From Streptococcus mitis (lineage in GTDB: Bacteria > Bacillota > Bacilli > Lactobacillales > Streptococcaceae), in contig NZ_CAMHZD010000001.1 of the NCBI RefSeq assembly GCF_946190065.1, forward strand, positions 62,001 through 126,000: 64,000 nt of DNA, in the 5' to 3' direction. Below are positions 38,551-48,977 of the stretch, piece by piece; the first letter of the stretch is position 1; each line of letters opens with the position of its first letter. The position numbers and the translations under genes were made by a program. A model generated the notes under the pieces. That model ran no database searches. It was not told where the DNA came from and worked only from the letters and a program-made list of their open reading frames with translations.

Positions 38551-39627
38551 ATGGGATATACAGTTGCTGTAGTCGGCGCGACAGGTGCTGTCGGTGCTCA
38601 GATGATAAAAATGTTGGAAGAATCAACACTTCCAATCGATAAAATTCGTTTACTTGCTTCTGCACGTTCAGCAGGCAAGACTTTGAAATTTAAAGATCAA
38701 GATATTACGATTGAAGAAACGACTGAAACAGCTTTTGAAGGAGTTGATATTGCTCTCTTTTCAGCAGGTGGTTCTACATCAGCTAAGTATGCACCATACG
38801 CAGTGAAGGCTGGCGCGGTAGTAGTAGATAATACATCTTACTTCCGCCAAAATCCAGATGTTCCTTTGGTTGTTCCAGAGGTCAATGCTCACGCACTTGA
38901 TGCTCACAATGGTATCATTGCCTGCCCTAACTGTTCAACTATCCAAATGATGGTGGCTCTTGAGCCAGTTCGCCAAAAATGGGGATTGGACCGTATCATT
39001 GTTTCAACTTACCAAGCAGTTTCAGGTGCTGGTATGGGAGCAATTCTTGAGACACAACGTGAACTTCGTGAAGTTTTAAATGATGGAGTGAAACCACGTG
39101 ATTTGCATGCGGAAATCTTGCCTTCAGGTGGTGACAAGAAACACTATCCTATCGCCTTCAACGCTCTTCCACAAATTGATGTCTTCACTGATAATGATTA
39201 CACTTACGAAGAGATGAAGATGACTAAAGAAACGAAAAAAATCATGGAAGATGATAGTATTGCAGTATCTGCAACATGCGTCCGTATTCCTGTTTTGTCA
39301 GCCCACTCTGAGTCAGTTTATATCGAAACAAAAGAAGTGGCTCCAATCGAAGAAGTGAAAGCAGCTATCGCAGCCTTCCCAGGTGCTGTTCTTGAAGATG
39401 ATGTGGCTCATCAAATCTATCCTCAAGCCATCAATGCAGTGGGTTCACGTGATACCTTTGTTGGTCGTATCCGTAAAGACTTGGATGCAGAAAAAGGAAT
39501 TCACATGTGGGTTGTTTCAGATAACCTTCTCAAAGGTGCTGCTTGGAACTCAGTTCAGATTGCAGAAACTCTTCATGAACGTGGCTTGGTTCGTCCAACA
39601 GCTGAATTGAAATTTGAATTAAAATAG
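38551..39627 (+). CDS. asd: Aspartate-semialdehyde dehydrogenase
   Basis: Reduces aspartyl phosphate to aspartate semialdehyde, the branch point to lysine/diaminopimelate and threonine/methionine. The 358-aa protein has the NADP loop [12 protein letters not shown] at the N-terminus, the catalytic cysteine in CPNCSTIQM (about residue 129) and AVSGAGMGA. It is preceded by GAAAGAGG and by the asd RNA, and followed by dapA, the next step toward diaminopimelate for peptidoglycan. Confidence 0.97.
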   Translation: MGYTVAVVGATGAVGAQMIKMLEESTLPIDKIRLLASARSAGKTLKFKDQDITIEETTETAFEGVDIALFSAGGSTSAKYAPYAVKAGAVVVDNTSYFRQNPDVPLVVPEVNAHALDAHNGIIACPNCSTIQMMVALEPVRQKWGLDRIIVSTYQAVSGAGMGAILETQRELREVLNDGVKPRDLHAEILPSGGDKKHYPIAFNALPQIDVFTDNDYTYEEMKMTKETKKIMEDDSIAVSATCVRIPVLSAHSESVYIETKEVAPIEEVKAAIAAFPGAVLEDDVAHQIYPQAINAVGSRDTFVGRIRKDLDAEKGIHMWVVSDNLLKGAAWNSVQIAETLHERGLVRPTAELKFELK

Positions 39628-39638
39628 TCATATTGTTT

Positions 39639-39664
39639 AGGAGTTCAGATGAACTCCTTCTTTG
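39639..39664 (+). terminator. Hairpin between asd and dapA (weak terminator/attenuator)
   Basis: AGGAGTTC/GAACTCCT perfect 8-bp stem with AGAT loop. The T tract (TCTTTG) is poor, so readthrough into dapA is likely. Confidence 0.5.
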
Positions 39665-39683
39665 AAATAGAGAGGTGTTTCTC

Positions 39684-40619
39684 ATGTCTTATCAAGATTT
39701 AAAAGAGTGTAAAATCATCACAGCCTTCATTACCCCTTTCCACGAGGATGGTTCTATCAACTTTGATGCTATTCCAGCCTTGATTGAGCATTTGTTGGCT
39801 CACCATACGGATGGAATTCTTCTCGCAGGGACCACTGCTGAGAGTCCAACATTGACTCACGATGAAGAGTTGGAACTATTTGCGGCTGTACAAAAGATTG
39901 TCAATGGACGTGTTCCTTTGATTGCGGGTGTGGGTACCAATGATACGCGTGACTCTATCGAGTTTGTCAAAGAAGTAGCAGAATTTGGTGGTTTCGCAGC
40001 TGGGCTTGCTATTGTACCTTACTACAACAAACCTTCTCAAGAAGGAATGTATCAGCACTTTAAGGCCATTGCAGATGCTTCTGACCTACCAATTATTATC
40101 TATAACATTCCAGGTCGTGTGGTTGTCGAATTGACTCCAGAAACCATGCTTCGTTTGGCTGACCATCCAAATATTATCGGTGTCAAAGAATGTACTAGCT
40201 TGGCAAATATGGCTTACTTGATTGAGCACAAGCCTGAAGAATTCTTGATTTATACAGGTGAGGATGGAGATGCTTTCCATGCCATGAACCTTGGTGCGGA
40301 CGGGGTTATTTCTGTTGCCTCTCATACAAATGGGGATGAGATGCACGAGATGTTTACTGCCATTTCAGAAAGCGATATGAAGAAAGCTGCAGCTATTCAG
40401 CGCAAATTCATTCCTAAGGTTAATGCCCTCTTCTCATATCCAAGTCCTGCTCCAGTTAAGGCCGTTCTCAACTATATGGGATTTGAAGCTGGCCCGACTC
40501 GTCTACCTCTTGTTCCAGCACCAGAAGAAGATGCCAAACGCATTATCAAGGTTGTCGTAGATGGCGACTACGAAGCAACTAAGGCAACTGTAACAGGTGT
40601 CCTTAGACCAGATTACTAA
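39684..40619 (+). CDS. dapA: 4-hydroxy-tetrahydrodipicolinate synthase
   Basis: Condenses pyruvate with aspartate semialdehyde in the lysine/diaminopimelate pathway. The 311-aa TIM-barrel protein has [12 protein letters not shown] (pyruvate site), the YNIPGR tyrosine region, and the Schiff-base lysine in IIGVKECTS (about residue 167). The ATG at 39684 is chosen for the AGAGAGGTG site; the GTG at 39675 is within that site. It follows asd by about 55 nt and probably shares its transcript. Confidence 0.96.
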   Translation: MSYQDLKECKIITAFITPFHEDGSINFDAIPALIEHLLAHHTDGILLAGTTAESPTLTHDEELELFAAVQKIVNGRVPLIAGVGTNDTRDSIEFVKEVAEFGGFAAGLAIVPYYNKPSQEGMYQHFKAIADASDLPIIIYNIPGRVVVELTPETMLRLADHPNIIGVKECTSLANMAYLIEHKPEEFLIYTGEDGDAFHAMNLGADGVISVASHTNGDEMHEMFTAISESDMKKAAAIQRKFIPKVNALFSYPSPAPVKAVLNYMGFEAGPTRLPLVPAPEEDAKRIIKVVVDGDYEATKATVTGVLRPDY

Positions 40620-40629
40620 GAAAGATTAG

Positions 40630-40672
40630 AAAATCCATGACCGAATGAACGATCATGGATTTCTTATTTTCC
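40630..40672. terminator. Bidirectional terminator between dapA and mnmE
   Basis: AAATCCATGA pairs with TCATGGATTT around a 12-nt loop, with T-rich flanks on both strands. Confidence 0.75.
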
Positions 40673-42037
40673 TAAACAGAATTGGCTAAAAAGTTGAGTG
40701 ATGAGTTCATCTGGAGCAGCATCTCCAGTGATTTCTCCGAGAATTTCCCAAGTACGGGTCAAATCTACTTGAAGCAAGTCAACTGGCATACCCAGTTCAA
40801 GACCTTGGTTAACAGCTTGTAGGCTTTCAACTGCTTTTTCAATCAGGGAAATGTGACGAGCGTTGGATAGGTAGGTAGCATCTTGCTCAACCAAACCAGC
40901 ATTTTCAAAGAAGAGGTCATTAATGCGTTCTTCAATCTTATCGATATTTTGGTTTTTAAGGACTGAAATGCGGATGACATCTTCTGGAAGTTCCTCGGTT
41001 TCGATGGCCTCAGGTAGGTCTGTTTTATTAAGTAGAATAATGCGATTAGTCTCCTGACTAATTTCTAGGAGTTGGCGGTCTTGGGCGGTTAGTGGTTCAC
41101 TGGCATTTAGCACCAGTAGAACCAAGTCAGCTTCCTTAAGAGCTTTTTTCGAACGCTCAACGCCGATTTGTTCAACGATATCATCTGTTTCACGAATACC
41201 TGCTGTGTCAATCAATTTTAGGGGAACACCGTTGATGTTGACGTATTCTTCGATGACATCACGTGTCGTACCAGCAATATCAGTCACGATAGCCTTGTCT
41301 TCACGCAAGAGGTTGTTGAGAAGGCTGGATTTCCCAACGTTGGGACGTCCGATGATAGCTGTTGAAATTCCTTCACGAAGGATTTTGCCGCGACGGGCTG
41401 TTCTAAGAAGATTGGTTAGTAATTGCTCAAACTCCATAGTCTTCTCTCGGACAACAGCAGTAGTCGCTTCCTCAACATCGTCATACTCAGGATAGTCGAT
41501 ATTGACCTCAACTTGGGCAAGTGTGTTAAGGATTTCTTGACGGGTATTATTAATGAGGTCAGAAAGGGAACCATCCAATTGTTTGACCGCAATGTTCATG
41601 GCCTTGTCAGTCTTAGCACGGATGATATCCATCACTGCTTCAGCCTGTGTCAAGTCTACACGACCGTTTAGAAAGGCACGTTTGGTAAATTCACCAGGCT
41701 CAGCCAACCGAGCTCCTTCACGAATCGCTAGCTGGAGAATCTCATTGGTCACCGCAATCCCACCGTGGGTGTTGATCTCGATAATATCCTCACGAGTGAA
41801 GGTTTTTGGAGATTTCATAGCCCCAACCATAACTTCGTCCATGACTTTATCAGTCAGCGGATCAACAATGTGACCGTAGTTGAGAGTGTGGCTGGCAACC
41901 TGGCTCAAGTCTTTTCCTTTAAAAATTTTTTGCGCAATAGCAAAACTGTCTGTCCCGCTCAGTCGGACAATACCAATAGCCCCTTCACCTAGTGGAGTAG
42001 AGATAGCAGCGATGGTATCAAATTCACGTGTAATCAT
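40664..42037 (-). CDS. mnmE: tRNA modification GTPase MnmE
   Basis: With MnmG it installs carboxymethylaminomethyl groups on wobble uridine of tRNAs. The 457-aa protein has an N-terminal folate-binding domain ([26 protein letters not shown]), a GTPase domain with [21 protein letters not shown] and NKTD (about residues 225-380), and the C-terminal FCLGK motif with the functional cysteine. The ATG at 42037 with an AAAGGAAA site is chosen over the longer frame from 42082, as the family starts MITREFDTI. Confidence 0.96.
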   Translation of the reverse strand: MITREFDTIAAISTPLGEGAIGIVRLSGTDSFAIAQKIFKGKDLSQVASHTLNYGHIVDPLTDKVMDEVMVGAMKSPKTFTREDIIEINTHGGIAVTNEILQLAIREGARLAEPGEFTKRAFLNGRVDLTQAEAVMDIIRAKTDKAMNIAVKQLDGSLSDLINNTRQEILNTLAQVEVNIDYPEYDDVEEATTAVVREKTMEFEQLLTNLLRTARRGKILREGISTAIIGRPNVGKSSLLNNLLREDKAIVTDIAGTTRDVIEEYVNINGVPLKLIDTAGIRETDDIVEQIGVERSKKALKEADLVLLVLNASEPLTAQDRQLLEISQETNRIILLNKTDLPEAIETEELPEDVIRISVLKNQNIDKIEERINDLFFENAGLVEQDATYLSNARHISLIEKAVESLQAVNQGLELGMPVDLLQVDLTRTWEILGEITGDAAPDELITQLFSQFCLGK

Positions 42038-42142
42038 AATATTTCCTTTAGTTAATAGCTCTTTTTTTGGAAAATTTTCCAAGTATCCTTTCAGATTGTA
42101 ACAAATTTAGGCTATTTGTTCAATGAATGATACTTGGAGATT

Positions 42143-42174
42143 GAAAAAGCCTAAGCAATTCTGCTTAAGCTAGC
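42143..42174 (-). terminator. Terminator of the tautomerase gene
   Basis: On the minus strand AGCTTAAGC/GCTTAGGCT (one mismatch) with an AGAATT loop, then TTTTT. Confidence 0.75.
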
Positions 42175-42357
42175 TTATTTGGTGCGCATTTCCCCTTGTG
42201 GGAAGTAAGTTCCTTCTGGCATGTCGTTGATGATGACATGGACAGCAGACTGAGGGGCTCCTGTGTTGCGAACAACAGCTTCTGTTACTTCCTTAGCAAG
42301 AGCTTTCTTTTGCTCGAGCGTGCGTCCTTCAAATAAATCGATGCGTACAAATGGCAT
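42175..42357 (-). CDS. 4-oxalocrotonate tautomerase family enzyme
   Basis: A 60-aa tautomerase. The start at 42357 gives MPFVRIDLFEGRT, which places the catalytic Pro-1 directly after the removable initiator methionine; the ATG at 42372 would bury it. An AGGAAGC-type site lies upstream. Members form hexamers and interconvert keto-enol forms; the physiological substrate in streptococci is unknown. It stands alone between mnmE and the divergent tdk. Confidence 0.9.
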   Translation of the reverse strand: MPFVRIDLFEGRTLEQKKALAKEVTEAVVRNTGAPQSAVHVIINDMPEGTYFPQGEMRTK

Positions 42358-42480
42358 AATAGCTTCCTCCACTAGTTTTTGATTTCTTCTATTTTACCAC
42401 ATTTTGCCATTTAAAGCTTAAGAAAATTATGATATACTAGAATGTAGCAAAAATTTAGAAATGGACGTGAAGCAAGAAAC

Positions 42481-43071
42481 ATGGCACAGTTGTATTATCG
42501 TTATGGGACCATGAACTCTGGAAAGACAATTGAGATTCTCAAGGTGGCCTATAACTATGAGGAGCAAGGAAAAGGTGTTGTCATTATGACCTCGGCTCTG
42601 GATACGCGTGACGGTGTTGGCTATGTGTCGAGTCGAATCGGTATGAAACGCCCTGCTCTTGCGATTGAGGAGACGACGGATATCTTTGGCTATATTCGAG
42701 ACCTATCAGAAAAACCTTACTGTGTGCTGGTCGATGAGGCTCAGTTTCTCAAGCGTCACCATGTTTACGACCTAGCTCGTGTTGTGGACGAGTTAGACAT
42801 ACCCGTCATGGCTTTTGGTTTGAAAAATGACTTTCGCAATGAATTGTTCGAAGGTTCCAAATATCTCTTGCTTTTAGCAGACAAGATTGATGAGATTAAG
42901 ACCATTTGCCAGTATTGTAAAAAAAAGGCGACTATGGTCTTGCGTACACAGGATGGATTGCCTGTTTATGATGGAGAACAGATCCAGATTGGTGGTAATG
43001 AAACCTATATCTCAGTTTGCCGTAAACATTATTTTACCCCTGAAATCAATAAGGAGAATGAAGAAAAATGA
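42481..43071 (+). CDS. tdk: Thymidine kinase
   Basis: Salvages thymidine to dTMP. The 196-aa type II enzyme carries [11 protein letters not shown] (P-loop), VDEAQFL (Walker B) and a structural zinc site formed by CQYCKKK and CRKHY. An extended -10 box (TGATATACT) sits at about 42431-42439. It is the first gene of a co-directional run: the prfA ATG overlaps its stop (ATGA), implying coupled translation. Confidence 0.96.
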   Translation: MAQLYYRYGTMNSGKTIEILKVAYNYEEQGKGVVIMTSALDTRDGVGYVSSRIGMKRPALAIEETTDIFGYIRDLSEKPYCVLVDEAQFLKRHHVYDLARVVDELDIPVMAFGLKNDFRNELFEGSKYLLLLADKIDEIKTICQYCKKKATMVLRTQDGLPVYDGEQIQIGGNETYISVCRKHYFTPEINKENEEK

Positions 43072-44147
43072 ACATCTATGATCAACTACAAGCTGTAGAA
43101 GACCGTTATGAAGAATTAGGAGAATTGCTGAGTGACCCAGATGTAGTATCTGACACTAAGCGTTTCATGGAGCTTTCAAAGGAGGAAGCTTCAACTCGTG
43201 ATACGGTAACAGCCTACCGTGAGTATAAGCAAGTCCTTCAAAACATCGTCGATGCTGAAGAGATGATTAAGGAATCAGGTGGAGATGCTGACTTGGAAGA
43301 AATGGCCAAGCAAGAACTCAAAGATGCCAAGGCTGAAAAAGAAGAATACGAAGAAAAACTAAAAATCTTGCTCCTTCCTAAAGACCCAAACGATGACAAG
43401 AATATCATCCTTGAAATCCGTGGCGCTGCTGGTGGAGACGAAGCAGCACTTTTCGCTGGTGACCTCCTAACCATGTACCAAAAGTATGCGGAAGCCCAAG
43501 GTTGGCGCTTTGAAGTTATGGAAGCCTCTATGAATGGTGTAGGTGGTTTCAAAGAAGTGGTTGCCATGGTTTCAGGTCAGTCAGTTTACTCTAAACTCAA
43601 GTACGAATCTGGTGCTCACCGTGTGCAACGTGTCCCTGTGACAGAAAGCCAAGGTCGCGTACATACTTCGACAGCGACAGTCCTTGTCATGCCTGAAGTG
43701 GAAGAAGTAGAATACGATATTGATCCAAAAGACCTTCGTGTTGACATCTATCACGCCTCTGGTGCTGGTGGACAGAACGTCAATAAGGTTGCGACTGCCG
43801 TTCGTATCGTTCACTTGCCAACCAATATCAAGGTTGAGATGCAGGAAGAGCGTACTCAGCAAAAGAACCGTGAGAAGGCTATGAAAATCATCCGTGCGCG
43901 TGTGGCTGACCACTTTGCTCAGATTGCCCAGGATGAACAAGATGCTGAGCGTAAGTCGACCATTGGTACTGGAGACCGTTCAGAACGTATTCGTACTTAT
44001 AACTTCCCACAAAACCGTGTCACAGACCACCGTATCGGCTTAACCCTCCAAAAACTAGACACAATTTTATCTGGTAAATTGGATGAAGTTGTGGATGCCT
44101 TGGTGCTCTATGATCAAACGCAAAAATTAGAAGAATTAAACAAATAA
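43068..44147 (+). CDS. prfA: Peptide chain release factor 1
   Basis: Recognises UAA and UAG and triggers peptide release. The 359-aa length is standard. The GGQ hydrolysis motif is in GAGGQNVNK (about residues 231-239), and the stop-codon-reading tripeptide is PVT (about residue 190, usual PxT of RF1). It overlaps tdk by 4 nt and abuts prmC, whose product methylates the glutamine of GGQ. Confidence 0.97.
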   Translation: MNIYDQLQAVEDRYEELGELLSDPDVVSDTKRFMELSKEEASTRDTVTAYREYKQVLQNIVDAEEMIKESGGDADLEEMAKQELKDAKAEKEEYEEKLKILLLPKDPNDDKNIILEIRGAAGGDEAALFAGDLLTMYQKYAEAQGWRFEVMEASMNGVGGFKEVVAMVSGQSVYSKLKYESGAHRVQRVPVTESQGRVHTSTATVLVMPEVEEVEYDIDPKDLRVDIYHASGAGGQNVNKVATAVRIVHLPTNIKVEMQEERTQQKNREKAMKIIRARVADHFAQIAQDEQDAERKSTIGTGDRSERIRTYNFPQNRVTDHRIGLTLQKLDTILSGKLDEVVDALVLYDQTQKLEELNK

Positions 44148-44983
44148 TGAAATTAGCTCAATTATTTTCAGATTTTGAAGAAGAGTTGATAAGACAAGGA
44201 GAGGAAGCTGAAAGCCTCTCTTTTGTCTATCGTAGCCTGAAAAACCTCACTTTTACAGACTTTGTTTTTGCCCTCCAGCAAGAGGTAACAGAGGAAGAAA
44301 AACAATTTGTAGAGGAAATTTACCAGCAGTTAGCAGCTCATAAACCAGCCCAGTACATTATCGGTCATGCAGATTTCTTTGGAATGCAGTTAACAGTTGA
44401 TGAGCGTGTTTTGATTCCCCGTCCTGAAACAGAGGAGTTGGTGGAACTTATCCTAGCTGAGAATCCTGAGGAAAATCTTAAGGTCCTAGATATCGGGACT
44501 GGAAGTGGAGCTATATCTCTTGCACTCGCTAAAAACAGACCAGATTGGTCAGTGACAGCAGCAGATATTTCTCAAGATGCGCTTGACCTTGCATCCGAGA
44601 ACTCTAAAAATCAAGAACTTAATATATTTTTTAAAAAATCGGATTGTTTTGCAGAAATTTCTGAAAAATATGATATAATTGTATCCAATCCACCCTATAT
44701 CTCTCGTGAAGATGAGTCAGAGGTAGGCTTGAATGTTTTGCATTCAGAACCTCACCTAGCCCTCTTTGCAGACGAGGATGGCCTAGCTATTTACCGTAGA
44801 ATTGCGGAAGATGCAAAGGACTATCTCAAGGATGGTGGTAAGATTTACCTTGAAATTGGATACAAGCAAGGTCAAAGTGTTCCTGAACTTTTTAGGAAAC
44901 ATCTTCCTGAAAAACGAGTACGAACACTCAAGGACCAGTTTGGTCAAGATAGGATGGTTGTCGTTGATGATAAACAAGATTAG
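44147..44983 (+). CDS. prmC: Release factor glutamine methyltransferase PrmC
   Basis: N5-methylates the GGQ glutamine of release factors using S-adenosylmethionine. The 278-aa protein has a small N-terminal helical domain, RPETEELVE, the SAM motif VLDIGTGSGAISLALA and the catalytic NPPYIS. Its ATG shares one base with the prfA stop. The following sua5-type gene begins within its last 17 nt. Confidence 0.96.
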   Translation: MKLAQLFSDFEEELIRQGEEAESLSFVYRSLKNLTFTDFVFALQQEVTEEEKQFVEEIYQQLAAHKPAQYIIGHADFFGMQLTVDERVLIPRPETEELVELILAENPEENLKVLDIGTGSGAISLALAKNRPDWSVTAADISQDALDLASENSKNQELNIFFKKSDCFAEISEKYDIIVSNPPYISREDESEVGLNVLHSEPHLALFADEDGLAIYRRIAEDAKDYLKDGGKIYLEIGYKQGQSVPELFRKHLPEKRVRTLKDQFGQDRMVVVDDKQD

Positions 44984-45569
44984 ACAAGAATTAGAAAAGG
45001 GAGGGGCTGTTGTTCTGCCTACTGAGACAGTTTACGGTCTTTTTGCCAAGGCTCTAGACGAAAAAGCAGTTGATCATGTTTACCAGCTCAAACGTCGTCC
45101 TAGAGATAAGGCGCTCAATCTAAATATCGCCTCTCTAGAGGACATCTTGCACTTTTCAAAGAATCAGCCAGCTTATCTACCAAAACTTGTCGAGATCTTT
45201 TTACCAGGTCCCTTGACCATTATTCTCGAAGCCAATGGCAGAGTTCCCTACTGGGTCAATTCTGGCCTTTCAACTGTTGGATTTCGGATGCCCAGTCACC
45301 CTATCACACTGGATTTGATTCGAGAGACAGGTCCCTTGATTGGACCTTCTGCCAATATCTCAGGTCAGTCAAGTGGAGTGTCCTTTGGTCAGATTCTAGA
45401 GGATTTTGACCAAGAGGTTCTGGGTCTTCAAGACGATGTTTTTCTAACTGGACAGGATTCAACTATTTTGGACTTGTCTGGAGACAAGGTGAAAATCTTA
45501 CGTCAAGGAGCCATTAAGCGAGAAGATATTCTTGCTCGGTTACCAGAGATTTCTTTTGAGGAGGAATGA
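44967..45569 (+). CDS. Threonylcarbamoyl-AMP synthase (Sua5/YwlC/TsaC)
   Basis: Makes threonylcarbamoyl-AMP for the t6A modification of ANN-decoding tRNAs. The 200-aa protein shows GGAVVLPTETVYGLFAKALD, KRRPRDKALNLNIA, PGPLTIILEA, RMPSHPITLDLI and GPSANISGQSSG, all typical. The start at 44967 lies inside prmC in another frame; an open frame continues further upstream but has no family similarity. It lacks the extra C-terminal Sua5 domain, so it is the TsaC-size form. Confidence 0.92.
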   Translation: MINKIRQELEKGGAVVLPTETVYGLFAKALDEKAVDHVYQLKRRPRDKALNLNIASLEDILHFSKNQPAYLPKLVEIFLPGPLTIILEANGRVPYWVNSGLSTVGFRMPSHPITLDLIRETGPLIGPSANISGQSSGVSFGQILEDFDQEVLGLQDDVFLTGQDSTILDLSGDKVKILRQGAIKREDILARLPEISFEEE

Positions 45570-45570
45570 G

Positions 45571-46002
45571 ATGCTAAGAGATTTGCAAGAAACAGATGTG
45601 AAAGCTATATGTGACATCAACCAAGAGGCTTTGGGTTATTCTTTTAGTCCAGAGGAAACGGCTAGCCAACTAGCTAGACTGTCTCAGGATTTACATCATT
45701 TCCTACTTGGCTATGAGGATGCAGCTAATCATGTCTTACTTGGATATGTCCACGCTGAAGTTTATGAATCTCTCTATTCCAAAGCAGGATTTAATATCTT
45801 AGCCTTAGCGGTTTCACCTCAAGTACAAGGTCAAGGTATTGGTAAAAGCTTACTACAAGGGTTGGAGCAAGAAGCAAAAAGACGTGGCTATGGGTTTATC
45901 CGCTTAAACTCTGCCGATCATCGTCTGGGTGCTCATGCATTTTATGAAAAAGTTGGTTATACTTGTGATAAAATGCAGAAACGATTTATTCGCATCTTTT
46001 AG
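45571..46002 (+). CDS. GNAT-family N-acetyltransferase
   Basis: A 143-aa single-domain acetyltransferase: ALAVSPQVQGQGIGKSLLQGLEQEAKRRGY is the acetyl-CoA binding segment, and LGAHAFYEKVGY the C-terminal motif. The ATG at 45571 has a strong GAGGAG site and starts 1 nt after the preceding stop codon; the longer frame from 45532 overlaps sua5. The substrate is unknown. Its place between tRNA-modification and glyA genes is conserved in pneumococcus but does not reveal the target. Confidence 0.82.
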   Translation: MLRDLQETDVKAICDINQEALGYSFSPEETASQLARLSQDLHHFLLGYEDAANHVLLGYVHAEVYESLYSKAGFNILALAVSPQVQGQGIGKSLLQGLEQEAKRRGYGFIRLNSADHRLGAHAFYEKVGYTCDKMQKRFIRIF

Positions 46003-46051
46003 TTTATTTTCTTAAACTAAAGGACCTGTCACACTATAAAGGAGAAGACCT

Positions 46052-47308
46052 ATGATTTTTGACAAAGACGATTTTAAAGCATACGATGCTGATCTCTGGA
46101 ATGCTATTGCCAAAGAAGAAGAACGCCAACAAAATAACATTGAATTGATTGCTTCGGAAAACGTTGTTTCCAAGGCTGTTATGGCAGCTCAAGGGTCTAT
46201 CTTGACGAATAAATATGCCGAAGGCTACCCGGGCCGCCGTTACTATGGTGGAACTGATGTGGTAGATGTGGTAGAAACTCTAGCCATTGAACGTGCAAAA
46301 GAAATTTTCGGTGCTAAATTCGCCAACGTCCAACCTCACTCAGGAAGCCAAGCCAACTGTGCTGCTTACATGGCCTTGATTGAGCCAGGTGATACCGTTA
46401 TGGGGATGGATTTGGCTGCAGGTGGACACTTGACTCACGGAGCTCCTGTCAGCTTCTCAGGTCAAACTTATAACTTTGTGTCTTATAGTGTGGACCCTGA
46501 AACAGAACTCTTGGACTTTGATGCTATCTTGAAACAAGCTCAAGAAGTAAAACCAAAATTGATTGTAGCAGGTGCTTCAGCCTATTCTCAAATTATCGAC
46601 TTCTCAAAATTCCGTGAAATTGCGGATGCTGTTGGGGCGAAGCTCATGGTGGACATGGCTCATATTGCTGGTTTGGTGGCGGCTGGTCTTCACCCAAGTC
46701 CAGTACCATACGCTCATATCACTACAACAACTACCCACAAAACCCTTCGTGGACCACGTGGTGGTTTGATTTTGACTAATGACGAAGAACTGGCCAAGAA
46801 AATTAACTCAGCAATTTTCCCGGGTATTCAGGGTGGTCCTTTGGAGCATGTTGTTGCAGCTAAGGCAGTTTCATTCAAAGAAGTTTTGGATCCAGCCTTC
46901 AAGGAATATGCTACTAATGTTATCAAAAACAGCAAGGCTATGGCAGATGTCTTCTTGCAAGACCCTGATTTCCGTATCATTTCTGGTGGAACTGAAAACC
47001 ACCTCTTCCTAGTGGATGTAACCAAGGTTGTAGAAAACGGAAAAGTTGCTCAAAACTTGCTGGATGAAGTCAATATTACCCTAAATAAAAACTCAATCCC
47101 TTACGAAACCTTGTCACCATTCAAGACAAGTGGTATTCGTATTGGAGCAGCAGCCATTACTGCACGTGGATTTGGTGAAGAAGAAAGTCGCAAAGTGGTT
47201 GAACTCATCATTAAAACCCTTAAGAATGCAGAAAATGAAGCTGTCTTAGAAGAAGTGAGAAGTGAAGTCAAAGCGTTGACAGATGCCTTCCCGTTATACG
47301 AGGACTAA
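46052..47308 (+). CDS. glyA: Serine hydroxymethyltransferase
   Basis: PLP enzyme interconverting serine and glycine with tetrahydrofolate; main source of one-carbon units. The 418-aa protein has the SENVVSKAV start block, YPGRRYYGG, and the PLP lysine in [14 protein letters not shown] (about residue 229). A TAAAGGAGA site precedes the ATG. It is followed 7 nt after its stop by the nucleoid-associated protein gene. Confidence 0.98.
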   Translation: MIFDKDDFKAYDADLWNAIAKEEERQQNNIELIASENVVSKAVMAAQGSILTNKYAEGYPGRRYYGGTDVVDVVETLAIERAKEIFGAKFANVQPHSGSQANCAAYMALIEPGDTVMGMDLAAGGHLTHGAPVSFSGQTYNFVSYSVDPETELLDFDAILKQAQEVKPKLIVAGASAYSQIIDFSKFREIADAVGAKLMVDMAHIAGLVAAGLHPSPVPYAHITTTTTHKTLRGPRGGLILTNDEELAKKINSAIFPGIQGGPLEHVVAAKAVSFKEVLDPAFKEYATNVIKNSKAMADVFLQDPDFRIISGGTENHLFLVDVTKVVENGKVAQNLLDEVNITLNKNSIPYETLSPFKTSGIRIGAAAITARGFGEEESRKVVELIIKTLKNAENEAVLEEVRSEVKALTDAFPLYED

Positions 47309-47315
47309 AATTTTT

Positions 47316-48290
47316 ATGGACATTTATATTAAGAAAGCTATTATCCATCAGTTCAGTCCGGATGATACCGAGCTGTTCTTAGCGGATAAGTTTCTCAATA
47401 TCACTCCAAAAATCGAAGAATACCTGCGTAAAAAAATTGAACGTGTGTATTCAGATGAAGCTAAGACTGGGATTTTCGAAGAAGAAAATCCCTTCTTCAA
47501 TCACATCACAGACGATTTGTTGGAGACATCAGTAACACTGGCTAATCTCTGGAAAGAGGAGTTCAGCATTTCCGAAAATCTCAAGACCAATGACTTGATT
47601 TTTGTGCAATTTTCTAAAGAAGGTGTAGAACATTTCGCTTTCTTGCGAATTGCCCTGCGGGAGAACTTGACCCACCTCGGAGGAGAAGTTGATAATCCAA
47701 TCAAGTTGACTCAGAATAACCTGCCTGGATTTGGAACGGGTGCCGACGAAGCCTTGGTGGTTAATCTTCAGAGTCGCAAGTACCATCTGATTGAAAAACG
47801 AATCAAGTACAACGGGGCTTTCTTGAACTATTTTTCAGATAATCTTCTTGCTGTCGCTCCTAAGATTTCTCCTAAGAAATCTATCAAAGAACTAGAAAAA
47901 ACGGCCCAGAGAATTGCTGAGACATTTAATACAGACGATTTTCAATTTCAATCTAAGGTCAAATCAGCGATTTTCAATAACTTAGAAGAAAGCAATGAAT
48001 TGTCACCAGAAAAATTGGCCAACGACCTTTTTGACAATAATCTGACGGCTCGTTTGAGCTTTATTGATCAAGTCAAGGAAGCTGTACCAGAGCCTGTTCA
48101 ATTTGATGAAATTGATGCCAGTCGCCAGCTTAAAAAATTTGAAAACCAAAAACTCTCCTTGTCAAATGGAATTGAGCTCATCGTTCCCAATAACGTCTAT
48201 CAAGACGCCGAATCTGTTGAGTTTATCCAAAACGACAATGGAACCTACTCTATCTTAATCAAAAATATCGAGGATATCCAAAGTAAATAA
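47316..48290 (+). CDS. Nucleoid-associated protein, NdpA/YejK family
   Basis: A 324-aa soluble protein beginning [17 protein letters not shown], followed by a conserved [11 protein letters not shown] region and [32 protein letters not shown]. It matches the NA37/YejK family of nucleoid-associated proteins; the role in streptococci is not established. The ATG at 47316 is chosen for its family-like N-terminus; the frame from 47283 overlaps glyA. Its stop shares one base with the next ATG. Confidence 0.82.
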   Translation: MDIYIKKAIIHQFSPDDTELFLADKFLNITPKIEEYLRKKIERVYSDEAKTGIFEEENPFFNHITDDLLETSVTLANLWKEEFSISENLKTNDLIFVQFSKEGVEHFAFLRIALRENLTHLGGEVDNPIKLTQNNLPGFGTGADEALVVNLQSRKYHLIEKRIKYNGAFLNYFSDNLLAVAPKISPKKSIKELEKTAQRIAETFNTDDFQFQSKVKSAIFNNLEESNELSPEKLANDLFDNNLTARLSFIDQVKEAVPEPVQFDEIDASRQLKKFENQKLSLSNGIELIVPNNVYQDAESVEFIQNDNGTYSILIKNIEDIQSK

Positions 48291-48904
48291 TGTTTAAACG
48301 AATTCGAAGAGTGCTTGTACTAGCAGTCTTCCTTTTTGCTGGCTATAAAGCTTACCGCGTTCACCAGGATGTCAAGCAAGTCATGACCTATCAACCCATG
48401 GTGCGAGAAATCTTGAGTGAAAAAGACACCCCAGCAAACGAAGAGCTTGTGCTCGCTATGATTTATACTGAAACAAAAGGAAAAGAAGGCGATGTTATGC
48501 AGTCTAGTGAGTCTGCAAGTGGTTCCACCAACACCATCAATGATAATGCCTCTAGCATTCGGCAAGGCGTTCAAACTCTGACAGATAATCTCTATCTGGC
48601 TCAGAAGAAGGGGGTTGATGTCTGGACGGCTGTTCAAGCCTATAATTTTGGACCTGCCTATATCGATTTTATCGCCCAAAATGGTAAGGAAAATACCTTG
48701 GCTCTGGCCAAACAGTACTCTCGTGATACTGTTGCTCCCTTGCTTGGTAATACCACTGGAAAGACTTATAGTTATATTCATCCCATTTCCATTTTTCATG
48801 GATCCGAACTCTATGTAAATGGAGGAAACTATTACTATTCTAGACAGGTGCAATTCAACCTTTACATCATCAAATGTTTTACTCTCTTTTCGACATCTGG
48901 CTAG
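48290..48904 (+). CDS. pvaA: Lysozyme-like surface protein PvaA
   Basis: A 204-aa membrane-anchored or secreted protein: N-terminal hydrophobic segment ([17 protein letters not shown]) and a lysozyme-fold domain with the catalytic glutamate in [30 protein letters not shown] and [12 protein letters not shown]. It corresponds to pneumococcal vaccine antigen A, a predicted bacterial lytic transglycosylase/muramidase. The ATG overlaps the preceding stop. Its stop codon lies inside a terminator stem. Confidence 0.88.
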   Translation: MFKRIRRVLVLAVFLFAGYKAYRVHQDVKQVMTYQPMVREILSEKDTPANEELVLAMIYTETKGKEGDVMQSSESASGSTNTINDNASSIRQGVQTLTDNLYLAQKKGVDVWTAVQAYNFGPAYIDFIAQNGKENTLALAKQYSRDTVAPLLGNTTGKTYSYIHPISIFHGSELYVNGGNYYYSRQVQFNLYIIKCFTLFSTSG

Positions 48905-48925
48905 CCCAGGTGTTTTTGTTATAAG
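48892..48925 (+). terminator. Terminator overlapping the pvaA stop
   Basis: ACATCTGG and CCAGGTGT arms (one wobble pair) with a short loop, then TTTTT. Confidence 0.65.
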
Positions 48926-48977
48926 TTTTCTTTAAGATAGATATATTACTCTAGAAAGGTAAAGGAGGAAAATCCCT

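Noticed and set aside
42037-42082. N-terminal extension of mnmE ([10 protein letters not shown]...)
   Set aside because: Not part of the family; the ATG at 42037 has the ribosome-binding site.
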